Positions 1-9,578 are shown, counted from the stretch's first letter. The stretch: 64,000 nt of DNA from Methylobacillus gramineus (GCF_020532675.1 NZ_JAJAVE010000001.1:1-64000); one strand, 5' to 3'. Program-made: numbers and translations. Notes: generated from the sequence alone by a model not told the origin.

Positions 1-113
1 TGGCGGCCATAGCGAATTGGACCCACCCCTTCCCATCTCGAACAGGGCCGTGAAACGATTCTGCGCCAATGATAGTATACTTCTCGTATGCGAAAGTAGG
101 TCACCGCCAGGCT
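1..113 (+). rRNA. rrf: 5S ribosomal RNA (5' end at or just outside the window)
   Basis: The sequence begins TGGCGG and closes with CCGCCA at 105-110, which pair as the terminal 5S stem. The internal CCCATCTCGAAC box and the CGAAAGTAGG segment are typical of bacterial 5S rRNA. One to a few 5' bases are probably cut off by the window edge. It is expected to be the last gene of a 16S-23S-5S operon lying upstream, because a strong terminator follows at once. Confidence 0.95.
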
Positions 114-122
114 TTTATTCAG

Positions 123-153
123 AAAGCCCGCTAGGAAACTAGTGGGCTTTTTT
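123..153 (+). terminator. Rho-independent terminator of the rRNA operon
   Basis: A 12-bp stem (123-134 with 139-150, including one G-T pair) closes a GAAA tetraloop and runs into a T tract. It directly follows the 5S gene and so ends the rRNA operon. Confidence 0.9.
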
Positions 154-254
154 CATGTTCCGTTTCTATGCTTGTGGCACGTATTGGACATATATTAAAG
201 TATTACACCTTTATTGCTTTTGATTGCTTTTGTTGATATCACAAGTCGCTTTTA

Positions 255-1022
255 CTATTCATTACGCCACTTCTGGGCTAATTCAATAAGAAGGGCAAGG
301 TAGTTCTGTGCACCGGTACTATTCGGTTGATGACGGAATATATCGATCCCATATTCCGGACTCTCCGCCACTGAGACATTCTCTGAAATGACGGTTTCAA
401 GCAGATCATTGCCAAATAGTTGCTTAGCTTTGTTTTGTACTTGAAATGTCATGCCGCGCCTGCGGTCAAAGCGTGTAAGCAGATAACGTCGCTCTATACG
501 CCGTTTTAATACAGGTTCTATGGCTGCTAATGTGTCTGCGACTTTTTTTGCGCCTTTGAGCGAAAGAAAGTCGGATGAAATTGGGATAATAATGAGATCT
601 GCAGCAAAGATAGCATTCAGTGAGAGCGTACCCAGATAAGGGCAGCAATCAATCAAGGTATGACGCCCCATATACAGTTTGTCTGCTACATCGAGGCCAT
701 GGCGCAATTTATTCAGTATCGCTTGCCCTTTGCCAAAGGCTGAATCGACTTTAATCAGTTCCTTGTGGGATGGGATGAGATGGCCCAGGCCTGTCCACTC
801 GACCTCCAGATGGTACAGTGGTTTGTCATCTTGATAGAAGCCAAACAGGCTTTGCTTTGCACTTTCAGGAACATGGCCATGAATCTGCGTCAGATGCGCT
901 TGTGGGTCCATGTCGATCAATAGCGTTTGCTTACCCGTACGTTGCAATGCACCGGCAAGATTCAGGGCCGTGGTGGTTTTGGCCACCCCGCCTTTCTGGT
1001 TAAAAACTGCAATACGCGCCAT
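255..1022 (-). CDS. ParA/Soj family ATPase
   Basis: This is a 255-residue ParA-type P-loop ATPase. The deviant Walker A box KGGVAKTTT lies at residues 10-18, the Walker A' region LLIDMDPQAH at about 34-43, and a Walker B-like LIDCCP at about 122-127. Proteins of this family dimerise on ATP and position chromosomes, plasmids or protein cargo on the nucleoid. No parB, parS site or chemotaxis/flagellar partner lies beside it. It stands alone between the rRNA terminator and the divergent msrA, so its cargo cannot be inferred. It is distinct from the shorter ParA-like gene at 61.7-62.4 kb. Confidence 0.85.
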   Translation of the reverse strand: MARIAVFNQKGGVAKTTTALNLAGALQRTGKQTLLIDMDPQAHLTQIHGHVPESAKQSLFGFYQDDKPLYHLEVEWTGLGHLIPSHKELIKVDSAFGKGQAILNKLRHGLDVADKLYMGRHTLIDCCPYLGTLSLNAIFAADLIIIPISSDFLSLKGAKKVADTLAAIEPVLKRRIERRYLLTRFDRRRGMTFQVQNKAKQLFGNDLLETVISENVSVAESPEYGIDIFRHQPNSTGAQNYLALLIELAQKWRNE

Positions 1023-1163
1023 AATACTCTTTGATCATCCAAATAGTCTGCAGGATCGGAAGCTGCATTATCCCGCATAAGCCTGTAGCTTAATCTGCAG
1101 ATTTGAAGCATTAATACCGTACTTTTTGCCAGTTAAACTTTATTGCCCCTCAAAGGAGCTGTT

Positions 1164-1706
1164 GTGACCAAGTCTATTGCGGTGCTTGCAGGTGGTTGTT
1201 TCTGGTGTACTGAACCAGTATTCAGCCAACTGAATGGTGTTGAGTCTGTGGTGTCTGGCTATATCGGTGGTCAGACACTGAATCCGAGTTACAAAGACAT
1301 ATGTACTGGGGAGACTGGTCATGCAGAGGCGATCAGGATCACTTTCGATGCTTCACTCATCAGTTTTGAGGTGCTGTTGGAGATATTCTTTTTAATCCAT
1401 GATCCTACGACGCTTAATCGCCAGGGACATGATGTAGGCACTCAGTATCGCTCTGCCATATTTTGTCAAAATGAGCAGCAACGGGCCAGTGCAGAGCAGA
1501 TAATTGAAAGTTTTAACCTGCATCATGTATTTGGTGCACCGATAGTGACCCAAATTAATGATGATGAACACTTTTATCCTGCCGAGGATTATCACCAGCA
1601 ATATTTTGCCAAAAATCCACAACAGTCCTATTGCCTGGCAGTGGCTGCACCTAAAGTAGCAAAAATTCGTGCCAAATATGCGGATAAGTTAAAGGGTACT
1701 CGATAA
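1164..1706 (+). CDS. msrA: Peptide-methionine (S)-S-oxide reductase MsrA
   Basis: MsrA reduces the S-epimer of methionine sulfoxide in oxidised proteins, using thioredoxin. The catalytic motif GGCFWC lies at the N-terminus (Cys12 and Cys15 from the chosen start), followed by the conserved GYIGG and GHAEA elements and a C-terminal HQQYF segment. The ORF can be opened at a TTG at 1143, but AAAGGAG at 1152-1158 lies 5 bases before the GTG at 1164, so GTG is taken as the start (180 residues). The gene is monocistronic and convergent with corA, with only 8 bases between the two stops. Confidence 0.95.
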   Translation: MTKSIAVLAGGCFWCTEPVFSQLNGVESVVSGYIGGQTLNPSYKDICTGETGHAEAIRITFDASLISFEVLLEIFFLIHDPTTLNRQGHDVGTQYRSAIFCQNEQQRASAEQIIESFNLHHVFGAPIVTQINDDEHFYPAEDYHQQYFAKNPQQSYCLAVAAPKVAKIRAKYADKLKGTR

Positions 1707-1714
1707 GTCTGGTA

Positions 1715-2791
1715 TCAATGCCTGCTCAGCCATTGCCTGCGCCAGAAATGCAATGCCATACCGCCAGCAACCAACAGCATTAGCCCTATTGCAAACCAAA
1801 AACCCCAGTCGTCATTCAATAACGGCATATGCTCAAAATTCATGCCGAATATGCCTGAGATCAATGTTGCTGGCATAAACAGCATGGTGACCACCGTGAG
1901 TATGCGGACTTCTTTATTGACCTGGTTGCTGATACTGGAAAGGTAAATATCCAGCATGCCTGCGAGCAGGTCACGTAGTGATTCCAGTGATTCGATGAAA
2001 TGAATACTGTGATCATAGACGTCACGCAAGTAAAGAATGGTGCTTTCCTGAAAAAAGCCAAATTCGTTACGGATCAAGCTATTGATGATCTCGCGTAATG
2101 GCCAGACGGCTCGGCGTAAATCCATGGTTTCACGTTTGAGTCTATGGATGCTTTGTAATACCGCATCTGAAGGTTTACGTAACAACTGCTCTTCGAGTTT
2201 TTCGCAATCGTCGCTCATTTGCTCCAGCATGGCGAAATATTGGTCAACTATCATATCCAGTAGGGCATAAGCCAATACATCTGCACCGGACTTTCTGAGC
2301 AAACCCTTATTGGCACGCAACCTTTCCCGCACAGGATCAAATGAACCGGTTGGGCGCTCTTGAAATGACAGGACGAACTTATCCCCAAGAATCAGGCTGA
2401 TTTGTTCTGAATTGATCGCCATTTGCTCGGAGTCATAACTGAAGAATCGTGTCACCAGATACAGATAGTCCTCATAGGCATCTGTTTTGGGACGTTGGTC
2501 GGTATTCAGGATATCTTCCAGCACCAGTGGATGGAGTTTGAATTTTTGGCCAATGGCGGCAATCAGTGCTGGGTCATGCAAGCCGTGTATATTTAGCCAG
2601 AGAATGGTATTGTCCGGCAACTGGGTATTGTGGATTTCATCCAGGGAGCTGATGGTTTTTTCTTCGATGAAATCCGCTGTGTAACTGAACAAGGTCAGTT
2701 GTATATGTGAGGTTTTGATATCACCAGTGTGCATCAGCGTGCCTGGCGGCAGCCCGATTTTTTTGCTGTGTGAGTGACGTCTTTTTTTCAT
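1715..2791 (-). CDS. corA: CorA-type magnesium/cobalt transporter
   Basis: A 358-residue CorA family divalent-cation channel of the inner membrane. It has a long cytoplasmic N-terminal alpha/beta and coiled-coil domain, then two C-terminal transmembrane helices (about residues 295-315 and 330-350) with the family signature GMN in GIFGMNF between them. Homopentamers import Mg2+ (also Co2+ or Ni2+). The basic start MKKRRHSHSKK is somewhat longer than usual. It lies downstream of cysK on the same strand after an 81-base gap, so co-transcription is possible but not required. Confidence 0.92.
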   Translation of the reverse strand: MKKRRHSHSKKIGLPPGTLMHTGDIKTSHIQLTLFSYTADFIEEKTISSLDEIHNTQLPDNTILWLNIHGLHDPALIAAIGQKFKLHPLVLEDILNTDQRPKTDAYEDYLYLVTRFFSYDSEQMAINSEQISLILGDKFVLSFQERPTGSFDPVRERLRANKGLLRKSGADVLAYALLDMIVDQYFAMLEQMSDDCEKLEEQLLRKPSDAVLQSIHRLKRETMDLRRAVWPLREIINSLIRNEFGFFQESTILYLRDVYDHSIHFIESLESLRDLLAGMLDIYLSSISNQVNKEVRILTVVTMLFMPATLISGIFGMNFEHMPLLNDDWGFWFAIGLMLLVAGGMALHFWRRQWLSRH

Positions 2792-2872
2792 GAATACTAC
2801 ACTCCTGCTACGGCATGGATGGTGTTGTGCCGGGCATATCCGACATGGGCGATGTCCAGACCAGGGTATGAA

Positions 2873-3811
2873 TTACACTTCCAGGTCGCTGAATAAGGGG
2901 GTAGAAAGGTAGCGTTCGCCAAAAGAAGGGATGATGACGACAATCAGTTTGCCATGATTTTCTGGACGTCTGGCAACTTCAAGGGCTGCCCAGGTAGCGG
3001 CACCCGATGAAATGCCGACTAATAATCCATCTTCAGTGGCCATACGCCTTGCCGTATTCATGGCATCTTCATTTTTGACCCGGACGATTTCATCATAAAT
3101 ATCTGTATTCAGGATAGTTGGAATAAAGCCAGCCCCTATTCCCTGCAAGGGGTGGGGGCCGCGTTGACCACCAGATAGCACCGGACTGGCATCCGGTTCT
3201 ACAGCAATCATCTGCAGGCCTGGTTTTCGTGGTTTAAGCGCTTCTCCGATGCCGGTGATCGTGCCACCCGTTCCTATGCCCGAGACAATAATGTCGACTT
3301 GGCCATCCGTATCGCGCCAGATTTCTTCCGCAGTGGTTCTTCTGTGAATGTCAGGATTGGCAGGGTTATCAAATTGCTGTGCAATGATATAGCGTGAATC
3401 TGCTGCTGCCAGCTCCTCTACTTTTTTAATCGCCCCAGGCATGCCTTCAGGACCGGGTGTCAGGATGAGTTCCGCACCATAAGCCTTGAGTATTAGCCTG
3501 CGTTCTCGACTCATGGTTTCAGGCATTACAAAGGCACAGCGGATGCCGCGTGAGGCACATACCATGGCCAACCCTATGCCGGTATTGCCACTTGTGGCTT
3601 CTATGATAATGCTGTCAGGCTTGATGCGGCCTGCTTGCGTCAAGGCATCCATAATAGATACCGCAATGCGGTCTTTTACACTATGAGCTGGGTTAAAATA
3701 CTCAAGCTTACAGGCGATGGTCGTCGTGGAGTCTATGCCAGTGGCGGTTCTGTTGAGGCGAACTAAAGGGGTGTTGCCGATGAGCTCGGCAGTGTTATTG
3801 GCAATACGCAT
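2873..3811 (-). CDS. cysK: Cysteine synthase A (O-acetylserine sulfhydrylase)
   Basis: A PLP-dependent enzyme that makes L-cysteine from O-acetyl-L-serine and sulfide. PLP-binding Lys46 sits in [14 protein letters not shown] follows as the substrate loop, and GTGGTITG binds the phosphate. Although the frame is open to 3865, the family N-terminus [17 protein letters not shown] begins at 3811, preceded by CAGGTG, so 3811 is taken as the start (312 residues). Length and motifs are those of CysK rather than CysM. Confidence 0.93.
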   Translation of the reverse strand: MRIANNTAELIGNTPLVRLNRTATGIDSTTTIACKLEYFNPAHSVKDRIAVSIMDALTQAGRIKPDSIIIEATSGNTGIGLAMVCASRGIRCAFVMPETMSRERRLILKAYGAELILTPGPEGMPGAIKKVEELAAADSRYIIAQQFDNPANPDIHRRTTAEEIWRDTDGQVDIIVSGIGTGGTITGIGEALKPRKPGLQMIAVEPDASPVLSGGQRGPHPLQGIGAGFIPTILNTDIYDEIVRVKNEDAMNTARRMATEDGLLVGISSGAATWAALEVARRPENHGKLIVVIIPSFGERYLSTPLFSDLEV

Positions 3812-3913
3812 AAGGCACCTGCTGAATGGATAGGCCATAGAGTAATACACTGTACTCAAGCCCACAACCAGAGCCCACAGCTAGCCGGTCTGGCTTATTT
3901 GATTGGAGATAGG

Positions 3914-4237
3914 ATGTCTAAGTATTTTTCGCTATTTTGGCTAACGGGTTTGCTGACATTCAATGTCCATGCTGCTGATATCCAAGACCCCAGGGTGGCC
4001 TTGATTGAGGATGAGAGCTCAGAGTGTTTGTCCAATGACGGAAAGCTGATTCTGCTGCAAATCAATGCAGATAAGCCTTTGGTTGTTTGGCTGGATAGAT
4101 GGTTTATGGGCGTGCAAACCGCAGATCACACCAAGCATGTATTGCAGCCAGGGCAGGAACCGATTGCACTGGGATGCTCAAAGACGCGAGATAAAGATCA
4201 ACAAGTGTGGACGATTGCTAGTGTGCAGGAGCAATAA
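3914..4237 (+). CDS. Small secreted hypothetical protein
   Basis: About 107 residues. A signal peptide (MSKYFSLFWLTGLLTFNVHA) is followed by a mature part with two cysteines (SSECLSND and LGCSKT) that could form a disulfide. A TTG at 3899 is in frame, but GGAGATAGG sits immediately before the ATG at 3914, which is preferred. I do not recognise a domain. It lies alone between divergent cysK and the convergent flavin-reductase gene. Confidence 0.6.
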   Translation: MSKYFSLFWLTGLLTFNVHAADIQDPRVALIEDESSECLSNDGKLILLQINADKPLVVWLDRWFMGVQTADHTKHVLQPGQEPIALGCSKTRDKDQQVWTIASVQEQ

Positions 4238-4270
4238 GCTTGCAGACTCACGACCCGCTATCGCTAGTAC

Positions 4271-4858
4271 CTATAGCGTAGCCGGTGGAATAGACAAACT
4301 ATCGCCGGTGGCAAAGAAAGCGCCTCCTGCGATGTAATGCAATGTGCGAAGTTGATCCTGGCCTTCAAAATGCCAGCGCCCGTTGGAAAACACTCGGGTA
4401 TCGGCATAGGCAGCGACGACCTCACCAATAAATAAATCATATTTTTGCTGGTTTTCTACTTCCTGCAATAGCCTACACTCAAGCCATGCTACACAGCCCT
4501 CTAGCAAAGGGGCTTCTATGCTTGCTGCAGGAAAAGTGGGCAAGTGATAAGCAGCAAATTTATCAGTCTCAATAAACCGTTCTTCTTTGCCACTGGATGA
4601 GCCGACCTGCATCACGATCTCACTTTGCTGTATGCATGGGACGTTGATAGCAAAGGTTCCTGCACCTTCGATCAGTCCACGGGTATAAGTATTTTTATCG
4701 ATGACAACCGCGATCTTGGCTGGATCAAAGTCTAGAGGCATATTCCAGGCGGCTGCCATGATGTTCTGCTTGCCAGCATGTGTTGCAGATACCAGCACGA
4801 CAGGCCCATGATTGAGCAAGCGGTAAGCATGCTTGAGTTCTACTGCGGTAATAGCCAT
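4271..4858 (-). CDS. Flavin reductase-like (FMN-binding split barrel) protein
   Basis: A 195-residue protein resembling the flavin reductase/flavoredoxin family, which binds FMN in a split barrel. The N-terminal stretch GPVVLVSATHAGKQNIMAAA and the segment VVIDKNTYTRGLIEGAGTFAINVP are the recognisable family features. It probably acts in the cytoplasm as a flavin or ferric reductase; the substrate is unknown. Its ATG begins at the base next to the glnS stop, so it is almost certainly translated from the glnS transcript. Confidence 0.8.
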   Translation of the reverse strand: MAITAVELKHAYRLLNHGPVVLVSATHAGKQNIMAAAWNMPLDFDPAKIAVVIDKNTYTRGLIEGAGTFAINVPCIQQSEIVMQVGSSSGKEERFIETDKFAAYHLPTFPAASIEAPLLEGCVAWLECRLLQEVENQQKYDLFIGEVVAAYADTRVFSNGRWHFEGQDQLRTLHYIAGGAFFATGDSLSIPPATL

Positions 4859-6625
4859 TTATTTATGCCAGTGATCGCGTAGGGTAACGGTGCGGTTGAA
4901 TACTGGGTTGCCTGCTTTGGACTCTCTCTTGTCTGCGACAAAGTAGCCGTGACGTTCAAATTGGAAGCGCTCTTCTGCCTGCGCCTCTTTCAGGGCTGGT
5001 TCCAGTTGCGCGGTAATGGTGTGGACAGAATCAGGGTTGATATCATCAAGATAGTTGCGGTCTGCGGCACCAGGGTGTGCCTCCTTGAATAGTCTGTCAT
5101 ACAGTCGGATTTCAGCTGCATAGGCGTGATTGACGGAAACCCAGTGAATGTTGCCCTTTACTTTGATACTGTCTGCACCAGGAGTACCGGACTTGGTGTC
5201 AGGCAGGTAGTCGCAATGCACGGTAGTGACCTTGCCATCCGCGTCTTTCTCAAACCCTGTGCACTTCACCACGTAACCGTAGCGCAATCGCACCATTCCA
5301 TCCGGGAACAGGCGGAAATAGCCTTTGGTGGGGGCCTCCATAAAGTCTTCGCGTTCTATCCATAATTCTTTGGACAATTGCACGGTACGCTTGCCCAGTT
5401 CTGGTTTCAGCGGGTGGTTGGGGGCAAAGCAGTCCTCGCTTTGGCCTTCAGGATAGTTATCAATTACCAGCCTGATCGGATCCAGTACAGCAATGCGGCG
5501 TTCTGCCGATTCATTGAGCGTTTCGCGCATGCAGTCTTCAAGAATCGTGTATTCAATCCAGGAGTCTGATTTGGAAACGCCGATACGATCCGCAAACAAA
5601 CGGAAGCCTTCTGGCGTGTAGCCTCGGCGGCGCGCACCGGCCAGGGTTGGCAGGCGGGGATCATCCCAGCCGCTGACATGCTTGTTCTCTACCAGTTCAA
5701 TCAGCTTGCGCTTGGACAATACGACATAGGTCAGGTTAAGACGTGAGAATTCATATTGCTTGGGCAATGGGTTGGCAAGCAGACCCGCTTCCGCTAGGCG
5801 CTCCAGCACCCAGTCGTAGAATGGACGCTGATCTTCGAACTCAAGCGTACAGATGGAATGGGTGATTTGTTCCAGCGCGTCTTCCAGAGGGTGGGCAAAG
5901 GTATACATCGGGTAAATGCACCACTTGTCCCCCGTATTGTGGTGATGGGCGCGCTTGATGCGGTAAATAGCCGGGTCACGCAGGTTGATGTTGGGTGAGG
6001 CCATATCAATCTTGGCGCGTAACACCATGCTGCCATCGGCATGTTGACCATCACGCATTTCATGGAATAGGTGTAGCGACTCTTCAACCGGGCGGTTGCG
6101 CCATGGAGAGTCTTTGCCAGACTCTGTCAGGGTGCCACGGTTTGCGCGCATGTCTTCTGCCGACTGCTGGTCTACATACGCGTAGCCATTGTTGATCAGT
6201 GCTTCAGCAGCGCGGTACATGAAGTCGAAATAATTGCTGGCAAAGTAAAGGTGGGATTGATCAAACGCATCCCAGCCAAATCCCAGCCATTTCACCGTGT
6301 CCTTGATGGAGTCTACATATTCCTGCTCTTCTTTTTCCGGATTGGTATCGTCAAAACGCATGTGGCATACGCCACCATAATCCCGTGCCAGGCCAAAATT
6401 CAGACAGATGGATTTTGCATGACCAATATGCAGATAGCCATTGGGTTCAGGCGGAAAGCGCGTGCGAATTTTGGCCGGGTCGGGTTCGCCTGATGCTTGT
6501 TGGCTAGCATCTCCGGGTGCACCGCTCCAGCGACGGCTGGCATAAGTGCCTTGTTCAAGATCGCGTTCAACGATATTGCGAATGAAATTGGCGGCAGGGG
6601 CAACGGGAGTTTTATCAGAAGACAT
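4859..6625 (-). CDS. glnS: Glutaminyl-tRNA synthetase
   Basis: Class I aminoacyl-tRNA synthetase charging tRNA-Gln. The HIGH-class signature PPEPNGYLHIGHAKS and the KMSKS-type VLSKRKL are both present, with a C-terminal anticodon-binding beta-barrel region. The length (588 residues from MSSDKTP) is slightly above the E. coli enzyme owing to an N-terminal extension. An alternative ATG six codons upstream (6643) cannot be excluded, since neither has a convincing Shine-Dalgarno sequence. It abuts the downstream flavin-reductase gene. Confidence 0.95.
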   Translation of the reverse strand: MSSDKTPVAPAANFIRNIVERDLEQGTYASRRWSGAPGDASQQASGEPDPAKIRTRFPPEPNGYLHIGHAKSICLNFGLARDYGGVCHMRFDDTNPEKEEQEYVDSIKDTVKWLGFGWDAFDQSHLYFASNYFDFMYRAAEALINNGYAYVDQQSAEDMRANRGTLTESGKDSPWRNRPVEESLHLFHEMRDGQHADGSMVLRAKIDMASPNINLRDPAIYRIKRAHHHNTGDKWCIYPMYTFAHPLEDALEQITHSICTLEFEDQRPFYDWVLERLAEAGLLANPLPKQYEFSRLNLTYVVLSKRKLIELVENKHVSGWDDPRLPTLAGARRRGYTPEGFRLFADRIGVSKSDSWIEYTILEDCMRETLNESAERRIAVLDPIRLVIDNYPEGQSEDCFAPNHPLKPELGKRTVQLSKELWIEREDFMEAPTKGYFRLFPDGMVRLRYGYVVKCTGFEKDADGKVTTVHCDYLPDTKSGTPGADSIKVKGNIHWVSVNHAYAAEIRLYDRLFKEAHPGAADRNYLDDINPDSVHTITAQLEPALKEAQAEERFQFERHGYFVADKRESKAGNPVFNRTVTLRDHWHK

Positions 6626-6741
6626 GGGGTATGGAATATACATTGCTGTGAATATGGCGCTATTTTACATTGGTTAGGCGCTTGGTGTTCACTTGGCTCG
6701 CGTGCTCACGGATTAGGCTGCTGATATACTCGCCTTATTCT

Positions 6742-7719
6742 ATGAATAATCTCGTTTTCCCTATACTTAGGTTGCTGGCGGATGGCCGTTTTCACTCAGG
6801 TGAGGATATTGCGCGTCAGTTCTCTGTGACGCGTGCATCTGTATGGAATGCCATGCAGGCAGCTGAAGCCCTGGGTGTGGAGGTCTTTTCCGTGCGAGGA
6901 CGTGGTTACCGTCTACCGGAGCCAGTGCAGTTGCTCGATTATGAACCCGTGCTGACTGCCTTGGGTGAACGTCGCAAGCAATTTCGGCTGGAACTGCATG
7001 ATGAAATAGACTCTACCAATACGTACTTGATGCAACAGGCGGCCAATGGTGCACCGCATGCCAGTTGCATCGCTGCCTTGTTGCAAACCAAAGGCCGGGG
7101 TCGACGTGGTCGAAGCTGGCAGGCCGCATTGGGTGCGAGCCTGACCTTTTCCTTGCTCTGGCGCTTTCAGGCAGGAGCGGCTGCGTTGTCAGGCCTGAGC
7201 CTGGGCGTTGGCATTGCCTTGATTCGCACCTTGCGTGCGCTTGGCATTGATAACGTGCAGTTGAAATGGCCCAACGACATATTGGTTGGGCGTGACAAGT
7301 TGGCAGGTATCCTCATTGAGTTACAGGGCGATATGGATGGTCCCAGTGCCGCTGTGATTGGGATAGGTCTCAATTTAAAATTACCGGCCGCTGTGCGGGC
7401 ACAAATTGATCAGCCGGTTACGGATCTAGCCCGTTTAAGCAAGCAGAATATCAATCCCAATGAACTATTGGGGGCGTTACTGAATCAGTTAGCCTGTGTG
7501 CTTGAGCAATTTGAAAGCCAGGGTTTTGAAAGTCTGCGAAATGAGTGGGAGCAATATCATGCTTACCATCAGCAAGCGGTACGCCTGTTATTCCCTGATG
7601 GACGCGAGTTACACGGTACGGTGAATGGCGTGGCGCAGGATGGTGTGCTCCTGGTCAATACCGATCATGGTGTGCAACGTTTCTCCTCAGGTGAAATCAG
7701 CTTGCGAGGTGCCGCCTGA
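6742..7719 (+). CDS. birA: Biotin--[acetyl-CoA-carboxylase] ligase / biotin operon repressor
   Basis: A bifunctional BirA of about 325 residues. An N-terminal winged helix-turn-helix (LLADGRFHSGEDIARQFSVT) precedes the biotin-protein ligase domain with the biotinyl-AMP loop GRGRRGRSW and KWPNDI, and a C-terminal SH3-like domain. It activates biotin to biotinyl-AMP and biotinylates the acetyl-CoA carboxylase carrier protein; the HTH suggests biotin-responsive repression. The frame is open from 6670, but homology starts at the ATG at 6742. Its stop overlaps the coaX start. Confidence 0.94.
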   Translation: MNNLVFPILRLLADGRFHSGEDIARQFSVTRASVWNAMQAAEALGVEVFSVRGRGYRLPEPVQLLDYEPVLTALGERRKQFRLELHDEIDSTNTYLMQQAANGAPHASCIAALLQTKGRGRRGRSWQAALGASLTFSLLWRFQAGAAALSGLSLGVGIALIRTLRALGIDNVQLKWPNDILVGRDKLAGILIELQGDMDGPSAAVIGIGLNLKLPAAVRAQIDQPVTDLARLSKQNINPNELLGALLNQLACVLEQFESQGFESLRNEWEQYHAYHQQAVRLLFPDGRELHGTVNGVAQDGVLLVNTDHGVQRFSSGEISLRGAA

Positions 7720-8474
7720 TGGATAAGTTATTGGCTATCGATGCCGGGAATACGCGGATTAAATGGGCTGTGTTTACACGTCAAGGTGACATAGCGCAAC
7801 GCGGTAGTCTGGCGCATGGTCATGCACAGCTCACGCCTGATTGCTGGCAGGCGTGTAGTCGTGCCGTGGTGGCCAATGTGGCAGGAGAGAGTCGTCGTGA
7901 GGCGTTGATGCAGCGCCTGGTGCCGCTGGGCATACCTTTGAACTGGATCACTGCAAGTGCTCAAGCCTGCGGACTGACAAATGGTTATGAAGATAGCACA
8001 CAGCTCGGGATAGACCGCTGGGCCGCCATGGTGGCCGCGTGGCAGCACTATAAAAAGAGTTGTGTCGTGGTCAATGCAGGTACCGCATTGACCGTGGATT
8101 TATTGGAACGAACCGGGCCGGAGCAAGGCCGATTTGTCGGCGGCATCATTGTGCCGGGGTTGCGTTTGATGCAATCAAGCTTGGGCTTGGCAACGGCAAA
8201 TATTGCCGATCAGGCAGGGGATTTGCAGGATTTCCCTGTGAATACCGCTGATGCCGTCTACAGTGGCATATTAAATGCCATGTGTGGTGCTGTGGATAAT
8301 ATGCTGCAGCGCTTGAGCGAGCATTGCGGTCAGGTGGTACCCTGTATCGTGAGTGGCGGGGATGCAGAAACACTGCTGCCTTTATTGCAGAGACATGCGC
8401 TCGCAAGAGAGCATGTGCTGGAAGAAAACCTTGTGTTGCAAGGCTTGTGGCATTTGGAAAGAGATGCGTTATGA
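7719..8474 (+). CDS. coaX: Type III pantothenate kinase
   Basis: CoaX catalyses the first step of coenzyme A synthesis, phosphorylating pantothenate. DAGNTRIKWAVF at residues 7-18 is the phosphate-binding loop of the ASKHA fold, and the substrate motif LGIDRWAAM and NAGTALTVD follow. At 251 residues it is normal for the family. The start overlaps the birA stop and its own stop overlaps the next start (ATGA), so the genes are translationally coupled. birA-coaX-SPOR is a common betaproteobacterial arrangement. Confidence 0.94.
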   Translation: MDKLLAIDAGNTRIKWAVFTRQGDIAQRGSLAHGHAQLTPDCWQACSRAVVANVAGESRREALMQRLVPLGIPLNWITASAQACGLTNGYEDSTQLGIDRWAAMVAAWQHYKKSCVVVNAGTALTVDLLERTGPEQGRFVGGIIVPGLRLMQSSLGLATANIADQAGDLQDFPVNTADAVYSGILNAMCGAVDNMLQRLSEHCGQVVPCIVSGGDAETLLPLLQRHALAREHVLEENLVLQGLWHLERDAL

Positions 8475-9130
8475 AGTGGTTAATGGGTGCGCTGCTGGTG
8501 TTGAATATTGGGTTTTTTAGCTGGTTTGCTCTGAGCAAGGCACCTGAACAACCTCAGCAGCCTTTACATCAACCTTTGCAGCCAGAGAAAATCAAACTGC
8601 TGATCCCGGAAGAGGTGGAAGCCTTACCTAAAATCGGTGAGGTTGAGGGAAGCCCGAAGCCAGACGAGGTCTATGGTTGCTATGAGTGGGGTAGTTTTGC
8701 AGAGCAGAGTCTGAAGCAGGCGCAAAACATTCTGGTGCAAAACTCATTGATTGCCACTGTGGAGCAGAAAACGTCTAGAGAAACCATGCGCTACTGGGTG
8801 TATATCCCGCCACTGCCATCTGCACAAGCTGCGCAGGATAAAGTGGTGGAGTTGAAAGCGCTAGGCGTAGATGTCAGTTTTATTATTCAAGAAGCACCCT
8901 GGCGTAACGCAATTTCGCTGGGAGTCTTTAAGGATGAGCGATTAGCGACTAAACTGCTAGAGCAGTTAAAGCAACGCGGGGTGGTATCCGCACAAAAAGG
9001 GATACGTAACCAGGAAAAAGGCCGATCCAGCTTGTTGATTAACAACATGTCCTCAGAAATGGCGATAGAGTTGAACAAGCTGGGAGCTAGCTTCCCTGGC
9101 AGCGAACTTAAACAGGTTATTTGTCAATAG
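8471..9130 (+). CDS. Membrane-anchored SPOR-domain protein
   Basis: About 219 residues. One N-terminal transmembrane helix (MKWLMGALLVLNIGFFSWFA) is followed by a Pro/Gln linker and a SPOR-like domain (about residues 75-175, containing YWVYIPPLPS and ISLGVFKDERLA). SPOR domains bind denuded septal peptidoglycan, so a periplasmic role near the division site is possible. A longer frame exists upstream but overlaps coaX; the ATG overlapping the coaX stop is used. Confidence 0.75.
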   Translation: MKWLMGALLVLNIGFFSWFALSKAPEQPQQPLHQPLQPEKIKLLIPEEVEALPKIGEVEGSPKPDEVYGCYEWGSFAEQSLKQAQNILVQNSLIATVEQKTSRETMRYWVYIPPLPSAQAAQDKVVELKALGVDVSFIIQEAPWRNAISLGVFKDERLATKLLEQLKQRGVVSAQKGIRNQEKGRSSLLINNMSSEMAIELNKLGASFPGSELKQVICQ

Positions 9131-9138
9131 GAGTCTGT

Positions 9139-9552
9139 ATGGGAATTCTCAAAGATATCGTCAAGAAAATTGCGTTGGCTGCTGCCGTTGTTGCTGGTAA
9201 GCGTATATTGAGCAAGGTGGTCACCGATGTGATTGATGGTGATAAAACTACACCTGTCAACGCCCAGACAAGTACACCCGTCAAGCCCAAGCCTGCTAAT
9301 AGCAGAAAAAAACCGACTGCTAAGCCTAAATCTGCTGATGCCAAAACTGTTAGCACCAGAAAACCTAAAGTTGCTGCTACGGAAGACAAAAAAACGCTTA
9401 CCAAGCCAAAGGCACCACGTAAGCCTCGGGCTAAAACTGCCGATAAGGCAGTGTCACACAGTAGTGGCACGAGCAGCAAAAATAGTGACAATACAAAAGC
9501 AGCAAGTACAGAAGTAAAATCAGAACCAGCTGCCAGTGAAAACAAAACTTAA
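9139..9552 (+). CDS. Lys/Ala/Pro-rich basic protein (histone H1-like composition)
   Basis: 137 residues. The first 30 or so (MGILKDIVKKIALAAAVVAG...) could form an amphipathic or membrane-contacting helix. The rest is low complexity, built from Lys-Pro, Ala-Lys and Thr-Lys runs such as KPKAPRKPRAKTADK, like bacterial H1-type nucleoid proteins or disordered linkers. The Shine-Dalgarno AGGAGT at 9128-9133 selects the ATG at 9139 over the TTG at 9121. It lies 8 bases after the SPOR gene and is likely the last gene of that operon. Function unknown. Confidence 0.6.
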   Translation: MGILKDIVKKIALAAAVVAGKRILSKVVTDVIDGDKTTPVNAQTSTPVKPKPANSRKKPTAKPKSADAKTVSTRKPKVAATEDKKTLTKPKAPRKPRAKTADKAVSHSSGTSSKNSDNTKAASTEVKSEPAASENKT

Positions 9553-9578
9553 TACTGTGGGCACTCCTGCCTCATTAT

